Source of the DNA: Rhodocyclales bacterium
Lineage (GTDB): Bacteria > Pseudomonadota > Gammaproteobacteria > Burkholderiales > Rhodocyclaceae
Assembly (NCBI GenBank): GCA_016215645.1
Contig: JACRIX010000061.1
Coordinates: forward strand, 1 to 64,000
DNA length: 64,000 nucleotides
Direction: 5' to 3'
In this document: in pieces, positions 31,816-41,277 of the stretch
Position numbering within the stretch: position 1 is the first letter of the stretch
Layout: each line of letters opens with the position of its first letter
Notes under the pieces: model-generated
Database searches by the model: none
What the model saw: the letters and a program-made list of their open reading frames with translations, nothing else
Told to the model about the DNA's origin: nothing
Program-made: the position numbers and the translations under genes

Positions 31816-34800
31816 TCACTCCTTCGGCAGGTCATCGAGAAATGCCTTGACGGCCGCCATTTCGCCCTCGAACTCCGTCAGCAGGCCGGCCAGCAGGTCG
31901 CGATCTCCCGATCGCCCGGCTTGCTCGATGGCGGCGCAGATATCGCCGAGCCGCAGCGCGCCCGTGGCGCGCGCCGCCGACTTGAGCTTGTGCGCGGCGC
32001 GCCCCGCCGCTTCGGCATGTCCATCCGCGCAGGCCGCCGACAGCTCGGCCGCGATCGAGGTCGCGCTGGCACGGAATTCGAGCAGAAGCTCATGGATCAC
32101 CGCCGGATCGTCACCCACCAGCGCACCCAGTACGCCGACATCGAGAACCGCAGGAGTCGGCGCCGACGACACGGCGACCGGCCCGGCCGCCGCCAGCCAT
32201 CGATCCAGCACGGCCCCCAGCTTCTCCAGCTGCACCGGCTTGCTCAGGTAGTCATCCATGCCGACCGCGCGGCAACGGTTTGCCTCGTCCTTCAGCGCGT
32301 TGGCGGTCAAGGCGACGATAGGCAGGCGATCACCGGTTTCCGCCGCCCGAATCGCCAGGCTCAACTCGTAGCCGTCCATCTGCGGCATGTGCAGATCGGT
32401 CAGCAGCAGCCCGTAGTCACCACGCTTCCAGTATTCCAGCGCCTCGCGACCGTTGCCGACCACATCCGCGGCATACCCCAGCAAGGCCAGCTGGCGCAGG
32501 ATCACCTTCTGGTTCGTCTCGTTGTCCTCTGCCACCAGGATCAGTCGCCCCTGACGCCTCGCCACGTCCCGCGCCGATCTCCTGGCGGATTCATCCGCCG
32601 CCTGACTGCCCGCCGCATCGCTGCGATACGCGGCTGCCGTAGCGGATTCGCCGGTCGCTTCCGCCACCGGTCGCCCCGCGGCCATGGCCACCGCATCGAG
32701 AAAAGTCCGCGGTTCCAGCACGTTGGCGTCCACCACCACCCAGCCGCCGGCCAGCGTGCGCGGCGTCCGCCGCTGGCCGCGTCCGATGAGCACGAAGCGC
32801 AGGTCCTGGTCGGGCCTGGCGGCGGCGGCTTGCAGGAGATCATCATTCGCCGCCGCCGCGTCGGCGGCATCGATGATCCACACCGTCAGTCCGGGCGTAC
32901 CCGGCTGACGCCGCGCCTGGATCAGGTCCGGTGCTCGCTTCACCGCCGCGCCGCTGTGCGCGAGATAGGCGCCAAGATCATCGGCCACGCCCGGCGAGGC
33001 ACCGACCACCAGGCAGCGCAAGCCAGCCAGTGCCGTCGCGCCCTCGGCAGGAGAGTCCGGCAGCGCCACGAAGGGGATTTGCGCGATGAAACTGGAGCCC
33101 GCGCCGGGCGCGCTGCGTACCGCGATCTTGCCGCCCATCAGCTGCACCAGGTTTCCCGCAATGGCGAGGCCCAATCCGGTGCCGCCGAAGCGTCGGGTGG
33201 TGGAAGCATCCGCCTGGGTGAAGGAGTTGAACAGGCGTGCCTGGGTCGCTTCGTCCATGCCGATGCCGTTGTCGGTCACTTCGAACTCGACCGACAGGCC
33301 CTCGGCGTCGCGCGCCGTCAGGCGCGCCCGCAGCGACACCTTTCCCGGCAGTTGCATGCCGCTGGAAAACTTGATCGCATTGTTTGTCAGGTTGACCAGC
33401 ACCTGGCGCAGCCGCAGCGCATCGCCCAGGACCTGGACGGAAAGCAGCGGGTCGACGAACAGCGTCAGCTCCACCCCTTTGCGCGCGGCGAGGTGGTCAA
33501 GCATCTTGCAGACCTGCGCCAGCACCGCGCTCACCGACATCGGCTCGCGTTCGAGCTCCAGGCGCCCGGCCTCGATCTTGGAGAAGTCGAGGATGTCCTC
33601 GATGATGCCCAGCAGGGAATAGGCCGAGTCGCGGATGGTATCGACGATCTCCACCTGGTAGCCCTTGAGGCTCGTCTGGTGCAGCACATCCACCATGCCG
33701 ATCACGCCGTTCATCGGTGTGCGGATCTCGTGGCTCATCGCGGCGAGGAAGGCCGACTTGGCCAGGCTCGCCTGTTCCGCGTCGTGTCGCGCCCGTTCCA
33801 GCTCCTGCACCACCCGCAGCCGATCGCGAACGTCGCGCAGGATGCCGGTGAAATAGCGCCGGCCATCGACGAAGTATTCGCCGACGGAAAGCTCCATCGC
33901 GATCGGCGAGCCATCCTTGTGCCGGCCGTCGACCTGGCGGCCGACACCAATGATCCGGGCCTCGCCGCCACGACGATAGCGCTCGATATGTTTGTCATGA
34001 TGGGCGCCATCGGCGGGCATCAGCAGCAGCGAAACATTGTGGCCGACAAGATCGGCGGCACCATAGCCGAGGATTCTTTCCACCGCACGGTTGGCGGACT
34101 GGATGATGCCATTCTCGTCAATGCTGATGACGCAATCCACCAGGTTGTCCACCAGCGAGCGGGTTGCCAGTTCGCTGCGGATCAGGGCGGCGTTGGCCAC
34201 CGCCAGGTCATGGGTGCGTTCCTCGACGCGACGCTCGAGTTCCACCGCCGCCTCGCGCAGCGCCTGTTCGGCGGCCTGGCGCAGCGTGACGTCGTGGGCG
34301 ATGCCCTCGACCCCGACGATGGCGCCGGAGGCGTCGCGCAGCGCGACTTCGGAGACCTCCAGCGTGACCCGCCGGCCATCCTTGTGGGCCATCTCGACCA
34401 GATACGGCGGCTGATCCTCGCCGCGCAGGCTGGCTTCGGCCTGCGCCACCACCCCTGGCTGGCCTGGAGGATCGGCAAGGTACGTGGTGAAATGGACGCG
34501 AAATTCCTCCGGTGCATAGCCAAGGATGTTCATCACCGAAGGACCCACGTAACTGAAAATGCCGTCGCAACCCCGCTGGTAGAAGAAATAGTCGGCGCCG
34601 ATGCTTTCCACCAGGCGCCGGAATTTCTCCTCGCTGGCCCGCAGACGCGCGGTATCGCGTGCACGCTCGAGTTCGGCACCGACGCGCAGCGCGCTCAGTT
34701 GCAGCAAAGTGGTAAGGGAGTCGGGCTCGGTGATCGGCTGCCGCCCCACCACGCCGATCACCCCCAGCGGCCGTTGCTGGCTGTCGAACAGCGGCGCTCC

Positions 34801-37800
34801 GGCATAGGAGACCGCGCCCAGCCCGGCCAGCATGACGTCGGCGGGAAAGCGTTGCCGGACCCGATCCGCGATGACGCAGACGGACTTGCCGGCGACAGTC
34901 TCGCAGGGCGTGCCGGCGAGCGCGTAGTCGACTTCCGGAAGCGCCTCACCATCGACGATCAGGGCCACGGTGCGCATCTGCGCAGGGTCGCGCAGGACGC
35001 CGACGAAAACGATTTCGCTCGCGGTCAGTTCGGCCAGCGTGCGGCAGATACGCTCGAAGAACGGGGCGCCGGTCTCGACGCTGTTGAGCGCCTGCAGCGC
35101 AGCCTCGACCGCGTGGCGCGCGGTGATGTCGCGTCCGATGCCGATCACGCCGAGTAGTGCGCCATCCGGCCCCGACAGCGGTGTCTTGACGGTCTCGATC
35201 AGATGGCGCCTGCCATCGGCGCGGGAGCGGATCCAGTGCCGGTCGCAGACCGGCCGGCCGCCGGCCATGGCCTGTCGTGCCTGCTGGCGGAGCCTGTCGG
35301 CCAACTCCGGCACCATCAGGTCGCGGTCGTCGCGGCCGACAATGTCCACCTTGCCGGCGCCTATTTGCCGTTCGAAGGCCGGATTGCAGTCCAGATAGGT
35401 GCCTTCGGCATCTTTCAGCCAGATCGCATCGGGAATCGCATCGAGCAGCGTGCGCAGGCGCTTTTCGCTTTCACCGAGTGCATCCCGGGCCCGGTGGATC
35501 GCGGTGATGTTCTCGTGGGCGATCACCAGATGCTCGGCCAGTTCCCCGCCCTGGCGAGTGATCCGGCAATAGAACCAGCGCTGCTCGTCCGGGGCATGGC
35601 AGGTGTATTCCAGGTTCCAGTATTCCGCTTCGCCCTTCGCCACCGCGCGCAGGCCCCGCAGCAGGCGCGCCGCATCGGCGTCGCCCGTGGCCGCGGCCGC
35701 TTCGCAGACCGCCAGGTAGTTGACGCCGACGCCGAGGGCAGGGTTGTTGCCGCCGCCGTTGGCGGCAGCGAAATCGCGCCAGGCCCGATTGGTGGCAATG
35801 ATCCGGCCCGCGCCATCCACTATTGCGATATGTGCCGTCAGCGCATCGAGCGTGGCGTTGAGGAATCTCCTGGCGGCGATGAGTTCCTGTACCGCACGTT
35901 TGCGCGTGTCGATGTCGGCGATGAAACCTTCGAGATGGCTGAGCTCGCCCTCGCTGTCCCATACGCCGACACCCTGTTCCCACACCCAGCGCCAGCCGCC
36001 ATCGGCATGGCGTACGCGGTATTCGATGCGCCAGGGCAGGCGCTGTGCCAGTGCCGCCTGCACGCCATCCCAGACGCGGCCGCCGTCCTCGGGGTGAATC
36101 AGGCTGCCGTAGGTCGGCCGACCGGCGACGAGATCTTCCGGCTCCAGGCCAAGCAGTTCGCTACAGCCCTTGCTGGCAAATTCGATGGTCCAGTCGGGGT
36201 CATTGCGGCAGCGGTAGACCATGCCGTTGAGGTTCTGCGTCAAGCTGCGATAACGGCTCTCGCTGGCGGCAAGCACCGCGGCGCGGCCATTGCCGGAAAG
36301 AACGCCGAAACTCACCAGCAGCGCCGCCAGCACCAGCAATGTGTCCAGCAGCTTGCCGGCGTGGCCGCCGGCAAGCTGCTGGAGCGGTATTGCCGGGCGC
36401 ATCTCCAGCCGCCAGCGGCGCCCGGCCAGTTCCAGCTCGCGCTGCCAGTCGGCACCGGCAGCGGTCGCCAGGGTCGGCGGCCAGTTGCCGCCCAGCACGG
36501 CGTCCGGCCCGGTGAGACCGAGATCGGTGACGCGAAAATACAGGTTCTGCTTCTTCGCGTCGATGCCTAGCGATGCGAACAGGCGTTCCCGATCGAAGAC
36601 CACCGCCGCGAAACCGCGCAAGGCCTCGCGCCGGTCTGCTTCACTGCCCACCGCAGGATCGAAGCCGCGGCGGAAGGCCGGCATGAAGACGGCAATGCCC
36701 TGCCGGCCGTCGCGCGGCATGTGCACGGGGACGGACGCGATCATGCCGCCAAGGTCGGCGGCGCGAACCATGGCGGCCTGGTGCCGGGGCTCCGCCCAGC
36801 GGTCGACTCCCAGGTTCGGCCCGCCCGCGGCACGTGGTTCGACCAGGGCCACCGGAAAGTAGTCGGAACGCTGGCCGGCGCGTGCCCGGCCGCCATTCGC
36901 CTCGCCCTCGGAAATTTCCACCCTGCCGCGTCCTTTGCCGGCCAGGGTCTGCTCGAACGCCGCGCGCTCCGCATGCCTCACACGCGGCAGCCATTCGACG
37001 GCGAGAACCTCGGGACGGCGCAGGATCGGTCGGGTGAATTCGGCGAATTCGTCACGCGTGACCGCTTCGCTGGCGACAATGAAGCGCTCCACGCTCTCCA
37101 GCGCGGCGAGGTCCCGATACAGGCCCGGAACATACTTGTCGAACACGTGTTCCAGACTTTCTTCAATCTCGTGGCGGACGCGTTCCTTGTCATACAGGTC
37201 GTAGGCAACATGCATCGGGGCCAATGCGGCAGCCGCCAGCAGCAGGGGCAGGGCGATCGCGGTCCGGCTGGCCGTGCGCAAGGGACGCCCGCCGGGGAGA
37301 AGCAGCAGGGTCAGCGGCGCAAACAGCGCAACGCCCAACACGTCGCCCGACCACCAGGTGAACCAGTGACCGGCAAGCTGTTGCGCCGGGAGCAAACCGT
37401 CAATGGAAAGCACGGCCGCGGCCAGGCTGGCCGAAACCAGGCAGGAGAGCGGTCCGGCCAGAGCAAGGAAGCGCAGGATGTCGCGGCGTTCCTGCAGCGG
37501 ATACTGCCGTGCCAGCAGGCCGCGCGTGAGCCAGTAGCCCGCCAGCGCCTGTAGCAGCGGCCCGAGTGCGCTCATCAGTGCGCCGCCGAGTGAAACGCCG
37601 AGCCACAGATCCTTGCCCAGGGCACCCAGGTATACGCCCGCCGCGCAGCGCGGTCCCCACACCAGCAGCGCGCCCAGGGCAAAGCCGGCCGCCGGCCAGA
37701 TCGTCGCCGCAATTCCGCCTGGCAGGCTGGACTGCAGGCCGAGCAGGGCGAGGGCGAAGTACAGGGCGGCAACGAGCAGGCAACGCGCGCCGGCGGTTTG

Positions 37801-37857
37801 CAGGATGGCGCGCCAGGGCCGCACCCCCACGCCCGCAAGGTTCTGGCTCACAGGCAT
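31816..37857 (-). CDS. giant MASE1-CHASE-PAS-GAF hybrid histidine kinase
   Basis: A 2013-aa sensor. Helices at about 25-215 match MASE1; residues 225-490 are a CHASE periplasmic domain (EEVFD-type start HEIEESLEHVFDKYVPG) followed by a helix near 505. Then come PAS (535), PAS with NYLAVC and EYTCHAP (660-780), PAS (803), GAF (930-1060), PAS (1076), PAS (1226), HisKA with H1376, HATPase, a degenerate receiver (1610-1720), a receiver with D1821 and Hpt with H1956. The ATG at 37857 precedes the first helix. From the GAF domain onward it parallels the MHYT kinase 90 bp downstream, which points to duplication. Confidence 0.9.
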   Translation of the reverse strand: MPVSQNLAGVGVRPWRAILQTAGARCLLVAALYFALALLGLQSSLPGGIAATIWPAAGFALGALLVWGPRCAAGVYLGALGKDLWLGVSLGGALMSALGPLLQALAGYWLTRGLLARQYPLQERRDILRFLALAGPLSCLVSASLAAAVLSIDGLLPAQQLAGHWFTWWSGDVLGVALFAPLTLLLLPGGRPLRTASRTAIALPLLLAAAALAPMHVAYDLYDKERVRHEIEESLEHVFDKYVPGLYRDLAALESVERFIVASEAVTRDEFAEFTRPILRRPEVLAVEWLPRVRHAERAAFEQTLAGKGRGRVEISEGEANGGRARAGQRSDYFPVALVEPRAAGGPNLGVDRWAEPRHQAAMVRAADLGGMIASVPVHMPRDGRQGIAVFMPAFRRGFDPAVGSEADRREALRGFAAVVFDRERLFASLGIDAKKQNLYFRVTDLGLTGPDAVLGGNWPPTLATAAGADWQRELELAGRRWRLEMRPAIPLQQLAGGHAGKLLDTLLVLAALLVSFGVLSGNGRAAVLAASESRYRSLTQNLNGMVYRCRNDPDWTIEFASKGCSELLGLEPEDLVAGRPTYGSLIHPEDGGRVWDGVQAALAQRLPWRIEYRVRHADGGWRWVWEQGVGVWDSEGELSHLEGFIADIDTRKRAVQELIAARRFLNATLDALTAHIAIVDGAGRIIATNRAWRDFAAANGGGNNPALGVGVNYLAVCEAAAATGDADAARLLRGLRAVAKGEAEYWNLEYTCHAPDEQRWFYCRITRQGGELAEHLVIAHENITAIHRARDALGESEKRLRTLLDAIPDAIWLKDAEGTYLDCNPAFERQIGAGKVDIVGRDDRDLMVPELADRLRQQARQAMAGGRPVCDRHWIRSRADGRRHLIETVKTPLSGPDGALLGVIGIGRDITARHAVEAALQALNSVETGAPFFERICRTLAELTASEIVFVGVLRDPAQMRTVALIVDGEALPEVDYALAGTPCETVAGKSVCVIADRVRQRFPADVMLAGLGAVSYAGAPLFDSQQRPLGVIGVVGRQPITEPDSLTTLLQLSALRVGAELERARDTARLRASEEKFRRLVESIGADYFFYQRGCDGIFSYVGPSVMNILGYAPEEFRVHFTTYLADPPGQPGVVAQAEASLRGEDQPPYLVEMAHKDGRRVTLEVSEVALRDASGAIVGVEGIAHDVTLRQAAEQALREAAVELERRVEERTHDLAVANAALIRSELATRSLVDNLVDCVISIDENGIIQSANRAVERILGYGAADLVGHNVSLLLMPADGAHHDKHIERYRRGGEARIIGVGRQVDGRHKDGSPIAMELSVGEYFVDGRRYFTGILRDVRDRLRVVQELERARHDAEQASLAKSAFLAAMSHEIRTPMNGVIGMVDVLHQTSLKGYQVEIVDTIRDSAYSLLGIIEDILDFSKIEAGRLELEREPMSVSAVLAQVCKMLDHLAARKGVELTLFVDPLLSVQVLGDALRLRQVLVNLTNNAIKFSSGMQLPGKVSLRARLTARDAEGLSVEFEVTDNGIGMDEATQARLFNSFTQADASTTRRFGGTGLGLAIAGNLVQLMGGKIAVRSAPGAGSSFIAQIPFVALPDSPAEGATALAGLRCLVVGASPGVADDLGAYLAHSGAAVKRAPDLIQARRQPGTPGLTVWIIDAADAAAANDDLLQAAAARPDQDLRFVLIGRGQRRTPRTLAGGWVVVDANVLEPRTFLDAVAMAAGRPVAEATGESATAAAYRSDAAGSQAADESARRSARDVARRQGRLILVAEDNETNQKVILRQLALLGYAADVVGNGREALEYWKRGDYGLLLTDLHMPQMDGYELSLAIRAAETGDRLPIVALTANALKDEANRCRAVGMDDYLSKPVQLEKLGAVLDRWLAAAGPVAVSSAPTPAVLDVGVLGALVGDDPAVIHELLLEFRASATSIAAELSAACADGHAEAAGRAAHKLKSAARATGALRLGDICAAIEQAGRSGDRDLLAGLLTEFEGEMAAVKAFLDDLPKE
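32154..32177 (+). repeat. dispersed 24-bp repeat, divergent copy (in CDS)
   Basis: GAGTCGGCGCCGA-CGAC-ACGGCGA, antisense in the giant kinase between its receiver and Hpt domains. Two mismatches to the consensus. Confidence 0.45.
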
Positions 37858-37988
37858 AGCCGGACCGACTTGGCGTTCGGGCCCGAGTCCGTTACCGGCG
37901 CAAGCGCCCAGCACGGCGCGACCGGACCGCCACCCCCGACTGCCGGTGGCGAACTGCCGATGCGCTGTTGCGAGAAACCTGTCTTGCC

Positions 37989-38073
37989 CATGCGTCGCTC
38001 CATGTACCTGGAGTCGCATTGCCTGCGGCGACGCGACTTCGGCTTCACAAGCGAGGCAGTTTTTTGGGCCTCG
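37989..38073 (-). ncRNA. duplicated 85-nt block, possible structured leader (copy B)
   Basis: Aligned without gaps to 41278-41362 with about 72 of 85 positions identical. Read on the minus strand it lies 131 nt before the giant kinase ATG. It can form a stem whose loop is GCA (GTCGCGT with ATGCGAC plus GCC/GGC) and a second hairpin CTCCA-GGTACA-TGGAG. Several differences between the copies keep pairing (G-U against G-C, A-U against G-U). It does not fit the c-di-GMP riboswitch consensus. A structured RNA is an inference. Confidence 0.35.
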
Positions 38074-38173
38074 TCAGCAGGCGACCGACATCATCGCCGC
38101 CTGTCGCCAACCCGGCTGCCTGGATTTCCAGGCTGGCCGGCTCGGCCCTGGTGTTCAATGCACCGACATTGTC

Positions 38174-38446
38174 TCAATGCACCTGCGCGAAGTTTATTCG
38201 TAGATTACGCGACAAGCTGCGGTGATTACGTAGGCTTGCCCCCGCCGCGTCAGGCAACGGCCCGGCAACCATGCCCATGCCGGCGGTGACGTCGGCGCGG
38301 ATGCGGGCGCCAAAGCGGGGTGCCGGCTTGATCTCGCCGCAGAGATGGACGGTCGGATTCAGCTGCGCCTCGTCGGTTGAGGCCAGGTAGCGGGCGGCGG
38401 CCAGGGCCCGTGAATTCGGCCGGCCGGGTATGGCAAGCGGTTTCAC
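38174..38446 (-). CDS. small protein of unknown function after the MCP gene
   Basis: A 90-aa frame starting at GTG 38446, 14 bp after the MCP stop, with GGGAG as a plausible ribosome site. The first 70 residues (MKPLAIPGRPNSRALAAAR, then HLCGEIKPAPRFGARIRAD, GMGMVAGPLP) look like a real soluble protein. The last 20 run into the duplicated promoter-like block at 38192-38233, so the native C-terminus may be altered. Family not recognised; the position suggests co-transcription with the chemoreceptor. Confidence 0.5.
   Translation of the reverse strand: MKPLAIPGRPNSRALAAARYLASTDEAQLNPTVHLCGEIKPAPRFGARIRADVTAGMGMVAGPLPDAAGASLRNHRSLSRNLRINFAQVH
38192..38233 (-). promoter_or_regulatory. duplicated 42-bp promoter-like block (copy B)
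   Basis: About 34 of 42 bases are identical to 41560-41601. On the minus strand it reads CCGCAGCTT, 12 nt, ACGAATAA, which loosely resembles a flagellar sigma-28 promoter (AGTTT, 11-12 nt, GCCGATAA). It lies upstream of the giant sensor kinase gene. Confidence 0.35.
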
Positions 38447-38460
38447 GGCGGACTCCCGGT

Positions 38461-40107
38461 TCAGAAGCGTTCGAAGTCACCGCCGGCCACCGGCGCGGCA
38501 GTCGCGCTACGTACCGTCTTCGTTGGGCGAAGTTCGGGAGCCGGTGTCGCCGGACAGCTACGCTTCGCCGTACCACCAGCGCCGACTCTTGAACCCCCCT
38601 GCGCCTCGACCCTGAAGAACCCCATCAGCTCCTGGAGTTGGGCGGCCTGGCCGCCCATTTCTTCGGCGGTGGCGGCGAGTTCTTCAGACGCCGAGGCGTT
38701 CTGCTGCGTGGCCTTGTTCAGCTGCCCCATGGCGCCGTTGATCTGGCCCACGCCGGCGGATTGTTCCTGGCTCGATGCGGCGATTTCCTGCACCAGGTCC
38801 GAGGTCTTCCTGATGCTGGGCACCATCGCGTCGAGCAGCTTGCCGGCCTGTTCGGCCATCTTGACGCTCGACCCGGCGAGTTGCCCGATCTCCTGCGCGG
38901 CGACCTGACTCCTTTCGGCGAGCTTCCTGACTTCGGCGGCGACGACGGCAAAGCCCTTGCCGTGTTCGCCGGCACGCGCGGCTTCGATCGCGGCGTTGAG
39001 CGCCAGCAGGTTGGTCTGGTAGGCGATGTCGTCGATGATGCCGATCTTGTCGGCGATCGACTTCATGGCCTCGACCGTGTCCTTCACCGCCTTGCCGCCC
39101 TGTTCGGCTTCGACCGAGGACTGGGTGGCCATGTTGTCGGTGACCTTGGCGTTCTCGGTGTTCTGGGTGATGGATGCGGTCATCTGTTCGATGCTGGCGG
39201 TGGTTTCTTCAACGCTGGCGGCCTGCTCGGAACTCGATTGCGAGAGCGACTGCGCGGTGGCGGACACCTGGCCGGAAGCGTTGGCCAGCGCATCGGCCGC
39301 GCCCTTCACGTCGCCGATGATCTGCGACAGCTTGACGACCATGCCCTTGACGGCGGCCAGCATGCTCGCGCTGTCACCGGTGGACGTCTCGATGCGGACC
39401 GAAAGGTCGCCGCCGGCGACGGCCTGGACCACCTCCGACACATAGGCCGGTTCGCCGCCGAGCTGCCGGAGTACGTTGCGCGAGATCAACCAGCCGAAGA
39501 TCGCAACCAGCAGAACCGAAATGACGCCCAGGGCGATGATCAGGCTTTCGGTTGCCGTCACCAGTTCCTCGGCATCCTTGCCGGACCTGGTCATCATCTC
39601 CGCCTGGAAATTGATCAGCTTTTCCACGGTGGCGAGATACTCGGTCTGGGTCCGGCGCAGCTCACCCTGCATCAGGGACACGATGTCCGCCTTCTTGTCG
39701 GCCTTCAGCAGTTCGATGAACTTGTCCTGCGTCGCAATATAGGCCAATCGCGCATTGCCCAGATTCTTGATCAGCTCGCGCCCTTTTTCGCTCTTGATGG
39801 ATTTGTTCAGTTTCTCGAGGTTGTCGCTGATGATTTTTCGCTGCGCGGGGATGGCGTCCAGCGCCTTTTGCTGTTCGGCGCCCGAGTAGATGTAGGCATT
39901 GCGCAGCTGGCGAGCGATGGTGTGGATCGCGTCGCCGATGTCGCCCGCCGACCGGGTCTTGGGAAACCGGTCCTCGACCATCAATTGGATGCCGTCGCTG
40001 AGCGCTTCCAGCCGGACGTAGCTCACCGTGGCGATGATCACCAGCAGGGCCAGGGTGACCGCATAACCGATTCCCAGGCGAACGCCTAGTTTGAGATTGT
40101 TGAACAT
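38461..40107 (-). CDS. methyl-accepting chemotaxis protein
   Basis: A 548-aa chemoreceptor. TM1 is at about 10-30, a four-helix-bundle periplasmic domain runs to residue 185, and TM2 at about 190-210 is followed by HAMP ([22 protein letters not shown]). The signalling tip is [43 protein letters not shown], cited here in parts: [20 protein letters not shown] and [16 protein letters not shown]. The protein ends GGDFERF, which resembles the C-terminal NWETF-type tether for CheR. Its last third shares a 115-bp near-identical segment with the remnant at 40933-41165. It lies downstream of cheW. Confidence 0.93.
   Translation of the reverse strand: MFNNLKLGVRLGIGYAVTLALLVIIATVSYVRLEALSDGIQLMVEDRFPKTRSAGDIGDAIHTIARQLRNAYIYSGAEQQKALDAIPAQRKIISDNLEKLNKSIKSEKGRELIKNLGNARLAYIATQDKFIELLKADKKADIVSLMQGELRRTQTEYLATVEKLINFQAEMMTRSGKDAEELVTATESLIIALGVISVLLVAIFGWLISRNVLRQLGGEPAYVSEVVQAVAGGDLSVRIETSTGDSASMLAAVKGMVVKLSQIIGDVKGAADALANASGQVSATAQSLSQSSSEQAASVEETTASIEQMTASITQNTENAKVTDNMATQSSVEAEQGGKAVKDTVEAMKSIADKIGIIDDIAYQTNLLALNAAIEAARAGEHGKGFAVVAAEVRKLAERSQVAAQEIGQLAGSSVKMAEQAGKLLDAMVPSIRKTSDLVQEIAASSQEQSAGVGQINGAMGQLNKATQQNASASEELAATAEEMGGQAAQLQELMGFFRVEAQGGSRVGAGGTAKRSCPATPAPELRPTKTVRSATAAPVAGGDFERF
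38565..38588 (-). repeat. dispersed 24-bp repeat, copy 6 (in CDS)
   Basis: On the minus strand GAGTCGGCGCTGG-TGGT-ACGGCGA, in frame in the MCP C-terminal region, encoding RVGAGGTAK. Identical to copy 7. Confidence 0.65.
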
Positions 40108-40185
40108 GATGCGGACTCCTTCTGCGATGTGGCGAAACGTCTGTGTGCGCCGTTGCCGGTGCGTTGGATAGCGGGTAGTGCGTGC

Positions 40186-40923
40186 TTACGGCCATGGCCT
40201 GGGAACTGACGGGCGAACATCCGCCGAGGCTGCGGATGCGGAATCGGTTGCATGGCCCCCGCCCGGCGCCGCCAACTGCCAGGCGGCCACGGCAATCAGG
40301 ATCAGGGCCGCCACCGCCCACGGCGTCCAGTGGCGAGGCGCGTGCGGAGTCGGCGGCGGGGTCGCGGCGGGCTTCCTGTCGGCGGCGCGCGCCACCGCTT
40401 GGGGCTTGACCGGCAGCGGGTCGGCCGCCGCCAGTCTTTGCAGGTCGAGAAGCGTCACCGGCCGGCCGTCGCAGTGGCTCATGCCGAGCACGTACTCGCC
40501 GCGAATTCCCGACGGACTCGGCCGCGCGGGACGGATGGCGGCGACCGGCAGTTCGGCAATCGTCCAGGCCGCGTCGACCATGATGCCGATGTCGTTGCAG
40601 TCATCGCCGCTGCGCACCCGCAGCACCATGATGCAGCTGCGCAAGGAGATCGCGCTTCGCGCTCCGCCCATGCGCGTGTCGAGATCGATCACCGGCAATA
40701 TGCTGTCGCGCACCCGGATTACGCCGCGCAGGTAACCGTTCATTCCGGGAACCGCGTCAACCGGGCAGAATGGAAGGATCTCGCGGACTTCGCGCACATC
40801 CGTTGCGTAGAGCTCGCCGCCATGCTCGAAGGTCAGGTACAGGCGCGTCTTCGCCTGGTTGACACTGTCGCCGGGCATGGATGCCCGGGGCTCGGCGGGC
40901 AGGATAGGAGGGTGCTTTTCCAT
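40186..40923 (-). CDS. cheW: CheW-domain protein with a C-terminal membrane helix
   Basis: Chemotaxis coupling protein linking receptors to CheA. Residues about 25-170 form the CheW domain (TRLYLTFEHGGELYATDVREVREI, given in parts: ELYATDVREVREIL, VPGMNGYLRGVIRVRDSILPV, VIDLD, GMSHCDGRPVTLLDLQRL). Unlike normal CheW (about 160 aa, soluble), it continues through a proline-rich linker to a hydrophobic helix WAVAALILIAVAAWQLAA (about 205-222) and a short tail, so it is probably membrane tethered. It starts 9 bp after the MCP remnant and precedes the intact MCP gene. Confidence 0.88.
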   Translation of the reverse strand: MEKHPPILPAEPRASMPGDSVNQAKTRLYLTFEHGGELYATDVREVREILPFCPVDAVPGMNGYLRGVIRVRDSILPVIDLDTRMGGARSAISLRSCIMVLRVRSGDDCNDIGIMVDAAWTIAELPVAAIRPARPSPSGIRGEYVLGMSHCDGRPVTLLDLQRLAAADPLPVKPQAVARAADRKPAATPPPTPHAPRHWTPWAVAALILIAVAAWQLAAPGGGHATDSASAASADVRPSVPRPWP

Positions 40924-40932
40924 GATTCGGAG

Positions 40933-41165
40933 CTACTGGGTCTGGTAGCGCTCAAAGCGGCCCGCGACTGCCGGCCCATTGCTGGCAGTCGAACCCGCCC
41001 GCTTCGCCGTACCACCAGCGCCGACTCTTGAACCACCCTGCGCCTCGACCCTGAAGAAAGCCATCCGCTCCTGGAGTTGGGCGGCCTGGCCGCCCATTTC
41101 TTCGGCGGTGGCGGACACCTGGCCGGCGGCGTTGGAGAGTTGTTCCGACGCGAGCCTGGCCGTGG
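40933..41165 (-). pseudogene. remnant of a second methyl-accepting chemotaxis protein
   Basis: The frame encodes [22 protein letters not shown] and then [30 protein letters not shown], the C-terminal end of an MCP. The block 41000-41114 is almost identical to 38561-38675 in the intact MCP. The start of the remnant resembles the earlier MCP segment [11 protein letters not shown], so an internal deletion between two similar SATA/AATA sequences seems to have removed the signalling tip. The frame is open to ATG 41337, but no receptor part remains. Confidence 0.7.
41004..41027 (-). repeat. dispersed 24-bp repeat, copy 7 (in pseudogene)
   Basis: On the minus strand GAGTCGGCGCTGG-TGGT-ACGGCGA, identical to copy 6 and within the same duplicated segment. 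Confidence 0.65.
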
Positions 41166-41277
41166 CGCACCAGGCCGGCCTCTGGCGAGGCCAGGCAGAG
41201 GGCTGGTTGCCGGATACGGCAAGACATCCGGGATACCGCGGAAGGAGAAACTGCCTGTCTGAAAGATCCGACCCTGC

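Noticed and set aside
31318-35157. 1279-codon open frame on the plus strand across the two giant kinases
   Set aside because: Same cause: mirrors the kinase sequences and lacks independent protein features.
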